NCBI GenBank assembly: GCA_051876105.1
Contig: JBJEHN010000150.1
Coordinates: 1-12,231, forward strand
Source: W2P13-069 sp051876105
Lineage (GTDB): Bacteria; Actinomycetota; Coriobacteriia; Coriobacteriales; QAMH01
Direction of reading: 5' to 3'
Length of the DNA: 12,231 nucleotides
Position numbers and translations under genes: made by a program
Shown here: positions 1-5,838 of the stretch, one piece after another
Layout: every line of letters starts with the position of its first letter
How positions within the stretch are numbered: the stretch's first letter is position 1
The notes under the pieces: model-generated
Told to the model about the DNA's origin: nothing
Database searches by the model: none
Seen by the model: the letters and a program-made list of their open reading frames with translations, nothing else

Positions 1-6
1 AGAGGA

Positions 7-84
7 GGCGCTTTAGCGCCGGAATCGAAGGATCTCCGGTTGAGCTAGGAGTCCGCGCCACAGGCTCCGGTTCCCAGCTCAACC
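7..84. repeat. Inverted-repeat cluster at the window edge
   Basis: Three pairings can be read here. GGCGC-TTTA-GCGCC is at 7-20. CCGGA (19-23) pairs with TCCGG (35-39). A 9-bp perfect arm GGTTGAGCT (39-47) pairs with AGCTCAACC (76-84), enclosing a second GGAG/CTCC pairing. No T-tract follows on either strand, so this is not a textbook intrinsic terminator. It lies just past the stop codon of the MerR gene and could help end its transcript, or it could be part of an intergenic repeat cut off by the window edge. No gene is seen in 1-115. Confidence 0.45.
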
Positions 85-115
85 TGTGATGCTGGCGTGG
101 AGTGCCCTGCAGGCG

Positions 116-907
116 CTACTCGATTGGGAGCTGGATCTCGGTCAGCCACTCGTCGACGGAATCCTTGTTCCAGATGCCGTCGATGTAGCTCTCGCGCGCG
201 AGGCCGGCGGGCTTGTAGCCGTTCTCCTCAACGTAGCGTGCGAGGAAGGCGTAGGCCTCGCCCAGCCTGTCGTAGGCGCCGCGGTGGTAGATGCTCAAGA
301 CCTTCGTCTCGGGCACCTCGGCGAAGATGATGCCGTTGCCCTCGACGCCGAACTCGGTGACGGCCTGGGAGTGGCGTACGCGGACGTCGTGCTCACGGTA
401 CTCGCCATCGAGGTACTCGACGAACTCGTAGGCGGGTTCAACGCACTTGAGGTCGGGGTTGAGCTCGCGGCAGGCGGCACCCTGCGCGGGGATCCACTGC
501 ATGGCGTCTGCGTAAGTGGGCAGGATGGCCTCGGAGCGGAAGACGATGCAGGAGGGGAGGGTCTTTACGGTGGGTTGGTAGCTCATCTCAGGTCCTTTCA
601 ACAGGTTGCGTATGACCGAGAGGCTGGTGGCGATCTGCTGCTCTTGCTCGAGGAGCATGCGAGCGTGTTCCTCGAGGATCGGGCGGGCGTCGGCACCGCC
701 AAGGATAGCCTTGATCTGCGCGACGGGCAGCCCGAGCTGCCTGTACGCCTTGATCGCTGCGGCGTCTTGGAGCTGGATCGTCTCGTACATGCGGTAGCCG
801 GTCTGCCCGTCGACAGACGCGGGCTTCAGCAGGCCCTCGCGCTCGTAGAAGCGCAGGGTCTTCACCGTGAGCATGCTGAGCTTCGAGAACTCTCCGATCT
901 TGAGCAT
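116..907 (-). CDS. MerR-family regulator with GyrI-like effector domain
   Basis: A 263-residue transcription factor. Residues 1 to about 70 are a MerR winged helix-turn-helix (MLKIGEFSKL, then LRFYEREGLLKP and TGYRMY). Residues about 78-105 are the dimerisation helix. Residues about 110-263 look like a GyrI/BmrR-type small-molecule binding domain, with the typical end DEWLTEIQLPIE. BmrR/TipA-like family members bind drugs or other hydrophobic ligands and activate by untwisting a promoter with a long spacer. The start is set by AAGGAGG at 913-919, five bases before ATG 905-907. An upstream in-frame start would add 37 residues not expected in this family. No efflux pump or other obvious target is next to it. 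The ligand cannot be told from sequence. Confidence 0.88.
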   Translation of the reverse strand: MLKIGEFSKLSMLTVKTLRFYEREGLLKPASVDGQTGYRMYETIQLQDAAAIKAYRQLGLPVAQIKAILGGADARPILEEHARMLLEQEQQIATSLSVIRNLLKGPEMSYQPTVKTLPSCIVFRSEAILPTYADAMQWIPAQGAACRELNPDLKCVEPAYEFVEYLDGEYREHDVRVRHSQAVTEFGVEGNGIIFAEVPETKVLSIYHRGAYDRLGEAYAFLARYVEENGYKPAGLARESYIDGIWNKDSVDEWLTEIQLPIE

Positions 908-935
908 TCCTGCCTCCTTTCTCTCGACGCAACGT

Positions 936-966
936 AGTCTGGACCCTCCCCAAAGGGGAGACTCAA
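936..966 (-). promoter_or_regulatory. MerR-type promoter with 19-bp spacer
   Basis: On the minus strand, TTGAGT (961-966) and CAGACT (936-941) are separated by 19 bp. That is too long for normal sigma-70 use but is the hallmark of MerR-activated promoters. It lies 28 bases upstream of the MerR start codon, which implies autoregulation. The -10 could also be read one base on as AGACTA, giving a 20-bp spacer. Confidence 0.6.
942..964. promoter_or_regulatory. MerR-family operator dyad
   Basis: Ten-base arms flank a 3-base centre: GACCCTCCCC at 942-951, AAA at 952-954 and GGGGAGACTC at 955-964. Eight of the ten arm positions pair, including a perfect inner CTCCCC/GGGGAG. It fills the spacer of the promoter just upstream of the MerR gene. 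It resembles the GACYCTCCCC dyads known for BmrR/Mta-like regulators. Confidence 0.65.
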
Positions 967-1172
967 GCACCTGCTCCAAATAATCTTGGCGCTGTTTGGC
1001 CATAATGGGGCACCACACTCGTCATCCTGTTATCTACGAGATAGGAACCAAGCCCTGGGACAGCCAGATACGAACGTATATTCAACTTCCCATAAGATAC
1101 ATTATCAGATTAGTACGTAGAGATGGGCTTCGCAGGTTGGGCTGCTGGTTGATGATGGGCTGGTTTGAGCCA

Positions 1173-1613
1173 TTAGACTCCGGAGGAACCGAAGCCGGTG
1201 TCTGAGCGCTCTGAGGTCTCGAGTTCATCGACTTCTATGAGCTCTACGACCGGGACCGCTTGTATGACGAGCTGCGCGATGCGGTCACCGCGCTTGATGA
1301 CGATGGGCTGCTCTTTATCTGTGTTGAGGGCGATGATGCAGATCTCTCCGCGGTAGCCGCTGTCTATGAGCCCCGGGGTGTTTACCAGCGTCATGCCCTG
1401 TTTGATCGCGAGGCCGCTGCGGGGCTGCACGAAGCCCGCATAGCCTTCCGGGATTGCCAGGGCTATGCCGGTGCCGATCAAGGCGCGCTTACCGGGCTGT
1501 ATGGTCACGTCAACAGTTGAGCGCAGGTCGAGGCCTGCATCTCCCGGCTTTGCGTAGGCCGGGCGCTGGAGTCCTTCGTCGAGGATTTTGATGGGAACGC
1601 TGATCTGGGACAC
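1173..1613 (-). CDS. dut: dUTP diphosphatase (dUTPase)
   Basis: A 146-residue homotrimeric-type dUTPase. It hydrolyses dUTP to dUMP and pyrophosphate, keeping uracil out of DNA and supplying dUMP for thymidylate. All five family motifs are present in order: AGLDLRS (26-32), PRSGLA (64-69), GLIDSGYRGE (81-90, with catalytic Asp84 and the uracil-stacking Tyr87), RGDRIAQL (108-115) and the C-terminal RSDTGFGSSG (136-145). The length is normal. The start is GTG at 1611-1613, preceded by AGGAG at 1620-1624 with a 6-base gap. It follows nrdR by 35 bases on the same strand and is probably co-transcribed with it. A weak LexA-like box lies in that gap. Confidence 0.96.
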   Translation of the reverse strand: MSQISVPIKILDEGLQRPAYAKPGDAGLDLRSTVDVTIQPGKRALIGTGIALAIPEGYAGFVQPRSGLAIKQGMTLVNTPGLIDSGYRGEICIIALNTDKEQPIVIKRGDRIAQLVIQAVPVVELIEVDELETSERSDTGFGSSGV

Positions 1614-1626
1614 TGCTCTCTCCTAC

Positions 1627-1640
1627 CGAACAAATGTTTA
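1627..1640. promoter_or_regulatory. Possible degenerate LexA (SOS) box before dut
   Basis: CGAACAAATGTTTA matches CGAAC-N4-GTTCG at 8 of 10 fixed positions. It sits in the 35-base nrdR-dut gap, just upstream of the dut ribosome-binding site. It resembles the 2578-2591 box next to lexA, which ends GTTTG. No clear promoter accompanies it, so its function is uncertain. Confidence 0.3.
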
Positions 1641-1648
1641 GTTGCAGA

Positions 1649-2101
1649 TTACTCCTCTGAGAGCTTGTTGAGCTCTGCGTTGAACTCCGAGAGGTCCTTG
1701 AAGTCCTTGTAGACCGAGGCGAAGCGGATGTAGGCGACTTTGTCGAGGTCTTTGAGGAGGATAAGGACCTGGTTGCCGAGCGCATAGGACGGGACGTCGC
1801 CCTTGAAGTGATCCCTGAGCTCGTGTTCTACGTCGATGACCAGCTGCTCGAGCTTGGCAAGCGGGATGTTGCGCTTGACGGTGGCGGTGAGCAGGCTCCT
1901 CAGGAGCTTTGCTGGATCGAAGGGCTCGATGCTGCCGTCTTTCTTCTGGATCATGAGGGGGGATTCTTCACGGCGCTCGTACGTGGTGAAACGGGCCCCG
2001 CATGAGAGGCATTCCCTGCGCCGGCGTATAGATGCGCCGTCTTCGGAGGAACGGGAGTCAACGACCTTGGAGTCGAGGCATGCGCACTTGGGGCATCGCA
2101 T
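1649..2101 (-). CDS. nrdR: Transcriptional repressor NrdR
   Basis: A 150-residue regulator of ribonucleotide reductase genes. The N-terminal zinc ribbon is complete (C3-P-K-C6 and C31-L-S-C34, with the arginine run RRRREC between) and is followed by FTTYERRE. An ATP-cone spans about 46-136; in this family it senses ATP/dATP and controls oligomer state and binding to NrdR boxes. The length matches the family. An upstream start adding nine residues is possible. I prefer ATG 2099-2101 because AAGGTGG lies at 2107-2113 and MRCPKC is the normal family N-terminus. It sits 69 bases after the small membrane-protein gene and 35 bases before dut. No nrd reductase genes are in the window, and I found no NrdR box. 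Confidence 0.96.
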   Translation of the reverse strand: MRCPKCACLDSKVVDSRSSEDGASIRRRRECLSCGARFTTYERREESPLMIQKKDGSIEPFDPAKLLRSLLTATVKRNIPLAKLEQLVIDVEHELRDHFKGDVPSYALGNQVLILLKDLDKVAYIRFASVYKDFKDLSEFNAELNKLSEE

Positions 2102-2134
2102 GAAAGCCACCTTTCGCTTGGGTTCCACAGCAGA

Positions 2135-2143
2135 AGTCTAGCA
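2135..2143 (-). promoter_or_regulatory. Weak candidate extended -10 for nrdR-dut
   Basis: On the minus strand TGC-TAGACT forms a TGn extended -10 pattern in the 69-base gap upstream of nrdR. No good -35 accompanies it. If real, nrdR-dut could be transcribed separately from the SOS-controlled upstream gene. Confidence 0.2.
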
Positions 2144-2170
2144 AAAGGCGGGTGGAGCTTGAGCCGCGCG

Positions 2171-2446
2171 CTAGATGATGGTGGCAAGCGCCAGCCCAGC
2201 GAGCATGAAGAGCAGGGCCGAGGTGTAGACGAGGGCGAGCTTAAGGGGGCTCTTGCAGACAGAGTTGACGTCGAACGCAGAGTACTCGTAACAACGCTCG
2301 TCATCGAACAAGAGCGCACGGTGATCGCGGAGCGTGCGGGCCGTAGCCGCAGGTGCAGCCTGACGTGCAGAGAACTCGACGACCTTGAGTGCGCGGGGCT
2401 GAGTGCCCTTGAGGGCTGCTGTGCCTTCGATCCTGGTGTGCGTCAT
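2171..2446 (-). CDS. Small single-pass membrane protein, candidate SOS division inhibitor
   Basis: A 91-residue protein of no family I recognise from its sequence. Residues 1 to about 66 are hydrophilic (MTHTRIEGTAALKG, then a basic/acidic stretch ending CYEYSAFDVNSVCKSP). Residues about 68-91 form one hydrophobic helix that runs to the stop codon, with no domain after it. The preceding lysines suggest the N-terminus is inside. The start at ATG 2444-2446 has AGGGGAG at 2452-2458; a longer reading from 2548 would run through the SOS boxes. Position is the main clue. It diverges from lexA behind LexA boxes and precedes nrdR, the place held by ChiZ (Rv2719c) in mycobacteria and DivS in Corynebacterium. 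Those proteins, and B. subtilis YneA beside lexA, block division during SOS. ChiZ and YneA carry LysM domains, which this one lacks. Confidence 0.8.
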   Translation of the reverse strand: MTHTRIEGTAALKGTQPRALKVVEFSARQAAPAATARTLRDHRALLFDDERCYEYSAFDVNSVCKSPLKLALVYTSALLFMLAGLALATII

Positions 2447-2517
2447 GATGACTCCCCTTTCTGCTTGTGTTTGCGTTGGTGCAGTTATACGACGCGGCTG
2501 TGACGCAAAAACAAGCA

Positions 2518-2531
2518 GGAACAACTGTTCG
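2518..2531. promoter_or_regulatory. LexA (SOS) box 1
   Basis: GGAACAACTGTTCG matches CGAAC-N4-GTTCG at 9 of 10 fixed positions. It lies just past the predicted transcription start of the minus-strand small membrane-protein gene. It starts exactly 30 bp before box 2. Confidence 0.75.
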
Positions 2532-2539
2532 ATACCGCT

Positions 2540-2567
2540 ATAGTACACGAACTTGCGTTCGATTCAA
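2540..2567 (-). promoter_or_regulatory. Promoter for the small membrane-protein gene
   Basis: On the minus strand, TTGAAT (2562-2567) and TACTAT (2540-2545) are separated by 16 bp. The 16-bp spacer contains the whole of the perfect SOS box at 2548-2561, so bound LexA would cover the polymerase site. Transcription would begin near 2533 and leave a leader of roughly 85 bases before the ATG. Confidence 0.55.
2548..2561. promoter_or_regulatory. LexA (SOS) box 2, perfect consensus
   Basis: CGAACTTGCGTTCG matches the Gram-positive consensus CGAAC-N4-GTTCG at all ten fixed positions. It lies between the -35 and -10 of the divergent minus-strand promoter, and 27 bp upstream of the lexA -35. Confidence 0.93.
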
Positions 2568-2577
2568 GAGAAAACCG

Positions 2578-2591
2578 CGAACATTTGTTTG
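2578..2591. promoter_or_regulatory. LexA (SOS) box 3 at the lexA promoter
   Basis: CGAACATTTGTTTG matches the consensus at 9 of 10 fixed positions. Its last three bases overlap the predicted lexA -35 hexamer (2589-2594), as expected for autorepression. It starts exactly 30 bp after box 2. Confidence 0.85.
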
Positions 2592-2617
2592 AAATCGAGG
2601 AGATCATGCCGTACAAT
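2589..2617 (+). promoter_or_regulatory. lexA promoter
   Basis: TTGAAA (2589-2594) and TACAAT (2612-2617) are separated by an ideal 17 bp. Transcription should start near 2624, giving a leader of about 25 bases that carries GGAGG at 2637-2641. Confidence 0.7.
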
Positions 2618-2648
2618 CGTTCACAAGCAAGAGATTGGAGGCACCACC

Positions 2649-3293
2649 ATGGCGTATGAAGACCTCAACGCACGTCAGAAGCAGATACTCGAGTACATCC
2701 GCGTTTGCATAGACGAGCGCCACCTGCCCCCCAGCGTGAGGGAGATCGGCGAGGAGATCGGCCTCTCCTCCCCTTCCTCCGTACATGTGCACCTCAAGGC
2801 GCTCGAGGACAAGGGCTATATCGTCCGCCAGGGGTCTAAATCGCGCTCTATGAGCATCACCGAGAAGGGCGGTGCCGCCAGTTCCTCTGCCCGCACGCCC
2901 CAGCAGGATGACTCGCGTGACTTCGCAACCCTGCCGCTGGTTGGCCGCGTTGCCGCTGGGAGCCCCATCCTCGCGGAGCAGAATATCGAAGAGCAGATCA
3001 AGCTCCCCATCGCCTTGGTGGGTGACAAGAACTCCTTCCTGCTCACGGTGAAGGGCGACTCGATGATCGAGGCTGGCATCTTCGACGGAGACATCGTCAT
3101 CGTGAGGGAGAGCTCGTCTGCCAAAAACGGTGACATCGTGGTGGCCCTCATCGATGACGGGGCAACAGTCAAGACCTTCTACCAAGAGCGCGACTGCATC
3201 CGCTTGCAGCCGCAGAACCCGGCTCTGGAGCCCATCTTTACCCGCGATGCCGTGATCATGGGCATCGTCACGGGCCTCTTCCGCTCGCTCTAG
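2649..3293 (+). CDS. lexA: LexA repressor, SOS regulator
   Basis: A 214-residue SOS master repressor. It represses damage-response genes until RecA-ssDNA filaments trigger its self-cleavage. Residues 1-72 are the LexA winged helix (LNARQKQILEYI, then PPSVREIGEEIGLSSPSSV). An acidic, serine-rich linker (about 75-92) leads to the peptidase-S24 domain. The cleavage bond is Ala103-Gly104 in VGRVAAGSP. The catalytic dyad is Ser138 in KGDSM and Lys175 in ATVKTF, and the C-terminus IMGIVTGLFRSL is typical. The start at ATG 2649 has GGAGG at 2637-2641; an in-frame start at 2553 would cross the promoter and is rejected. Its own promoter overlaps box 3, so it should be autoregulated. Confidence 0.97.
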   Translation: MAYEDLNARQKQILEYIRVCIDERHLPPSVREIGEEIGLSSPSSVHVHLKALEDKGYIVRQGSKSRSMSITEKGGAASSSARTPQQDDSRDFATLPLVGRVAAGSPILAEQNIEEQIKLPIALVGDKNSFLLTVKGDSMIEAGIFDGDIVIVRESSSAKNGDIVVALIDDGATVKTFYQERDCIRLQPQNPALEPIFTRDAVIMGIVTGLFRSL

Positions 3294-3316
3294 GCAGCGC
3301 GCAGCCTACCCAGCTG

Positions 3317-3334
3317 TCAGCGCACTCGCGCTGA
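3317..3334. other. Hairpin between convergent lexA and radical SAM gene
   Basis: TCAGCGC-ACTC-GCGCTGA is a perfect 7-bp stem with a 4-base loop, 23 bases after the lexA stop. Its symmetry would serve both converging transcripts. No T-tract follows on either strand, so it is at best a weak intrinsic terminator. Confidence 0.4.
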
Positions 3335-3397
3335 TCGAAGAAGACGAGGAGGGCATCATCGCCAGCGTCTCTATTGACGGCGGCGACCCGCGCCCGC

Positions 3398-4306
3398 TCA
3401 GACGCCCTCGTAGTCGAAGGCGGGGATGAAGGACTCGCTTGCCGCCTCGCCCTCTTGGCAAAACGAGTTCTCGAGCCCCAGGGAGAGCGCGTAGTCCACC
3501 AGCGCTTCGTAGTCGCGCGCGTCAACACATGCGCCCAGCTCCGCGAAGCGCTCCCCGACGCCCGGCATGGGCGTGTACTGGCTCATGAGGCTCACGCAGA
3601 TATCGTTCGCGTAGGGTTTTGCCGCGAGCATGCGCATCACGCCAAACGAGTCGAGCAAACCACCCGGCAAGAGCAGGTGGCGCACGATGACACCGCTATC
3701 CAGCAAGCCGGTCTGTGGGTTCTCTTTGTAGGGCCCCACCTGGCGGTACATCTCATCGAGGGCTGCGCTGGCCGCTTGCGGGTAGTCGGGGGCTTTGGAG
3801 TAGCGCTGAGCGCGCTCGGGGGACGAGTATTTGAAGTCGGTGAGGTAGATGTCCACAAAGCCCTCGAAGAGCTTGAGCGCTTCTTGGGACTCGTATCCGC
3901 TGCAGTTGCACACCACCGGCAGCTGTAGGCCCTTGTCCCGTGCGATCTGCAGGGCCTCGACAACCTGCGGGGCGAAGTGCGAGGGTGTGACGAGGTTGAT
4001 GTTGTGCGCACCCCTCCCCTGCTGCTCGATGAAGATCTGGGCCAAGCGCTCGACAGAGACCTCCTTGGCAACGTGGCCGTTGGAGATCTCCTGGTTTTGG
4101 CAGTAGGCGCAGTGCAGCGAGCACCCGCTGAAGAAGACCGTGCCGCTGCCCTTGCTGCCGCTGATGGGAGGCTCCTCCCACATGTGCAGCGCCGCGCGGG
4201 CGAGCTTCACGGTGGCGTTTTGGGTGCAGTAGCCAACCGCTCCCGCAAGGCGGTTGACCTTGCAGGAGCGGGGGCAGAGCGTGCAGCTTTCCAGCAGGGA
4301 AGACGT
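3398..4306 (-). CDS. PflX-like radical SAM protein, no canonical start at N-terminus
   Basis: A radical SAM protein of the COG1313/PflX type, annotated in many anaerobes as a pyruvate-formate-lyase-activating-enzyme homologue; its substrate is not established. The 4Fe-4S motif is CSLHCAYC (C62, C66, C69 in this model), just after HMWEEPPISGSKGSGTVFF. The first canonical start in frame is GTG 4208-4210 (270 residues). Upstream, the same frame encodes CTLCPRSCKVNR...GYC, the conserved N-terminal cysteine segment of the family, so the gene should begin near 4306. The codon at 4304-4306, six bases after GGAGGG (4313-4318), is ACG. I see no ATG, GTG or TTG in this frame back to about 4400, only two CTGs at 4292-4297. 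With ACG the protein is 302 residues, the usual family length. It begins two bases after the gatB stop, and ends convergent with lexA. Confidence 0.85.
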   Translation of the reverse strand, partial: TSSLLESCTLCPRSCKVNRLAGAVGYCTQNATVKLARAALHMWEEPPISGSKGSGTVFFSGCSLHCAYCQNQEISNGHVAKEVSVERLAQIFIEQQGRGAHNINLVTPSHFAPQVVEALQIARDKGLQLPVVCNCSGYESQEALKLFEGFVDIYLTDFKYSSPERAQRYSKAPDYPQAASAALDEMYRQVGPYKENPQTGLLDSGVIVRHLLLPGGLLDSFGVMRMLAAKPYANDICVSLMSQYTPMPGVGERFAELGACVDARDYEALVDYALSLGLENSFCQEGEAASESFIPAFDYEGV

Positions 4307-4308
4307 TT

Positions 4309-5838
4309 CTAGCCCTCCAGCTTGCTCGTGACGATCTGGCTGATGACCTTGGGGTTGCCACCACCAGCAGCCTTCATCATCTGGCCCATGAAGAAGCCCT
4401 GCAGGCCCTTCTTGCCAGCGCGATAGGCCTCGACCTTGTCCATGTTGGCGGTCATGAGCTCGTCCATGGCAGCCTCGATGGCGGCGGTGTCGGTCGTCTG
4501 CTTCATGTTGTGAGAGGCAACGTATTCGTCTGGGTCGGCGCCCTCGTTCAGGACGGCCGCCAGGACCTCCTTGCCCTGCTTGGAGCTGATGGCGTCTTCT
4601 GCCAGGAGCTTAGCCAGCGCGGCAACAGCAGCAGGCGTGGCCTTTGTCTGCCCCAGCGGTACGGAGTTCTCCTTGAGGTAGGCGCTGATGTCGTTGAGGA
4701 TGAGGTTGGCAGCCTTCTTGGCCTGCGCCTCGCTCAGGCCCTCGGCAGCCTCCTCGAAGAAGGCTGCGAAGTCGACGTCGCCGGCGATGTCTGCGGCGTC
4801 TGCCTTGGGCAGGCCCCAGCTGCCGATGAAGCGGTCGCGCTTGGCGTCCGGCAGCTCGGGCAGCTTGGCGCGGACGGCCTCGATCCACTCGTCGCTTAAG
4901 TCGTAGGGTGCGAGGTCCGGGTCCGGGAACATGCGGTAGTCGTCTGCGGTCTCCTTGACGCGCATGACGATGGTGCGCTTGGCGCCGGGCTCCCAATGCC
5001 TGGTCTCCTGGCGGATGGTGCCGCCGTTTTCCAGGACCTCGGCCTGGCGGCGGATCTCGTAGGCAAGGCCGTCGTGCAGATTCTTGAAGGAGTTCATGTT
5101 CTTGAGCTCGGTCTTGGTGCCGAACTCCGTGCTGCCCCTGCGGCGCAGGGAGACGTTGCCGTCGCAGCGCATGGAGCCTTCCTCCATGGAGCAGTCGGAG
5201 ATACCGATGGTCAGGTAGATCTGGCGCAGCTTCTGCATGAAGAGGCGGGCTTCCTCGGGGGTGCGCAGTTCGGGCTCGGTGACCAGCTCGATGAGCGGGG
5301 TGCCGGCGCGGTTGTAATCGACCAAGGAGTTGGTGGCGCCGTCGATGCGGCCCTCAGCGCCGCCGATGTGCACCATCTTGCCGGCGTCTTCCTCCATGTG
5401 GATGCGGGTGATGCCGATGCGCGCCGTGTAGGAGCCGTCTTCGGCCTTCTCCACGTCAACGCGCTCCTTTGCGGCGTTGCCGCTCACCTCGAGGTCCAGG
5501 TGGCCGCGCATGCAGAATGCCTTGGAGCCCTGGGTGGTCTGGAAGTTCTTGGCCATGTCCGGGTAGAAGTAGCCCTTGCGGTAGAACATGGTGCGCTTCT
5601 CGATATCGCAGTTAGTGGCAAGGCCGGCGAGCACGATGCTCTCGATAGCCGCCTTGTTGGGCACCGGCAGCGCACCGGGCAGGCCCAGGCACACCGGGCA
5701 GGTGTGGGTGTTGGGCTCTGCGCCGAACTCGATGGGGCAGGAGCAGAACATCTTGGTGTTGAGGGTGGTGAGCTCGGCGTGGATCTCCAGGCCGATAACC
5801 GCCTCCCAGTCCTTGAGGACCTCTTCGAGCTCCTTCAT
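4309..5838 (-). CDS. gatB: Asp/Glu-tRNA amidotransferase subunit B
   Basis: A 509-residue subunit of GatCAB, which turns Glu-tRNA(Gln) into Gln-tRNA(Gln) and/or Asp-tRNA(Asn) into Asn-tRNA(Asn). GatB activates the mischarged tRNA with ATP and receives ammonia from GatA. The N-terminal cradle domain begins WEAVIGLEIHAEL. It contains a zinc-type cysteine set (CSC 32-34 and CPVC 47-50), GKMVHIGG, and the family signature around RCDGNVSLR (224-232). A tail domain (YqeY-like) follows, ending in ISQIVTSKLEG. It is somewhat longer than the usual 475-480 residues, with no obvious insertion. The start ATG overlaps the gatA stop by one base (TAATG), and AAGGAGGT lies at 5847-5854, inside gatA. This indicates translational coupling. 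Confidence 0.97.
   Translation of the reverse strand: MKELEEVLKDWEAVIGLEIHAELTTLNTKMFCSCPIEFGAEPNTHTCPVCLGLPGALPVPNKAAIESIVLAGLATNCDIEKRTMFYRKGYFYPDMAKNFQTTQGSKAFCMRGHLDLEVSGNAAKERVDVEKAEDGSYTARIGITRIHMEEDAGKMVHIGGAEGRIDGATNSLVDYNRAGTPLIELVTEPELRTPEEARLFMQKLRQIYLTIGISDCSMEEGSMRCDGNVSLRRRGSTEFGTKTELKNMNSFKNLHDGLAYEIRRQAEVLENGGTIRQETRHWEPGAKRTIVMRVKETADDYRMFPDPDLAPYDLSDEWIEAVRAKLPELPDAKRDRFIGSWGLPKADAADIAGDVDFAAFFEEAAEGLSEAQAKKAANLILNDISAYLKENSVPLGQTKATPAAVAALAKLLAEDAISSKQGKEVLAAVLNEGADPDEYVASHNMKQTTDTAAIEAAMDELMTANMDKVEAYRAGKKGLQGFFMGQMMKAAGGGNPKVISQIVTSKLEG

Noticed and set aside
1..60. tRNA-like strings on the minus strand (TAGCTCAACCGG and CTTCGATTCC)
   Set aside because: The D-stem and T-stem do not pair properly, no anticodon arm fits between them and the window ends too soon. 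I do not call a tRNA.
86..937. 283-codon plus-strand frame opposite the MerR gene
   Set aside because: The minus strand encodes a clear MerR plus GyrI-like protein with a good ribosome-binding site. The plus reading has no motif.
1071..1084. LexA-like string CGAACGTATATTCA
   Set aside because: Its right half-site departs from GTTCG at two positions, including the important first G. It is not upstream of a gene on a plausible promoter.
996..1205. 69-codon plus-strand frame between the MerR gene and dut
   Set aside because: It has no ribosome-binding site, runs into the dut C-terminus and has no recognisable motif. The gap at 908-1172 is better read as regulatory and spacer DNA. Apart from the MerR promoter I see only a short palindrome near 1031-1043.
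2553..2648. Longer lexA start giving 32 extra residues
   Set aside because: It would place coding sequence across SOS box 3 and the promoter. ATG 2649 has a good GGAGG and the normal LexA N-terminus.
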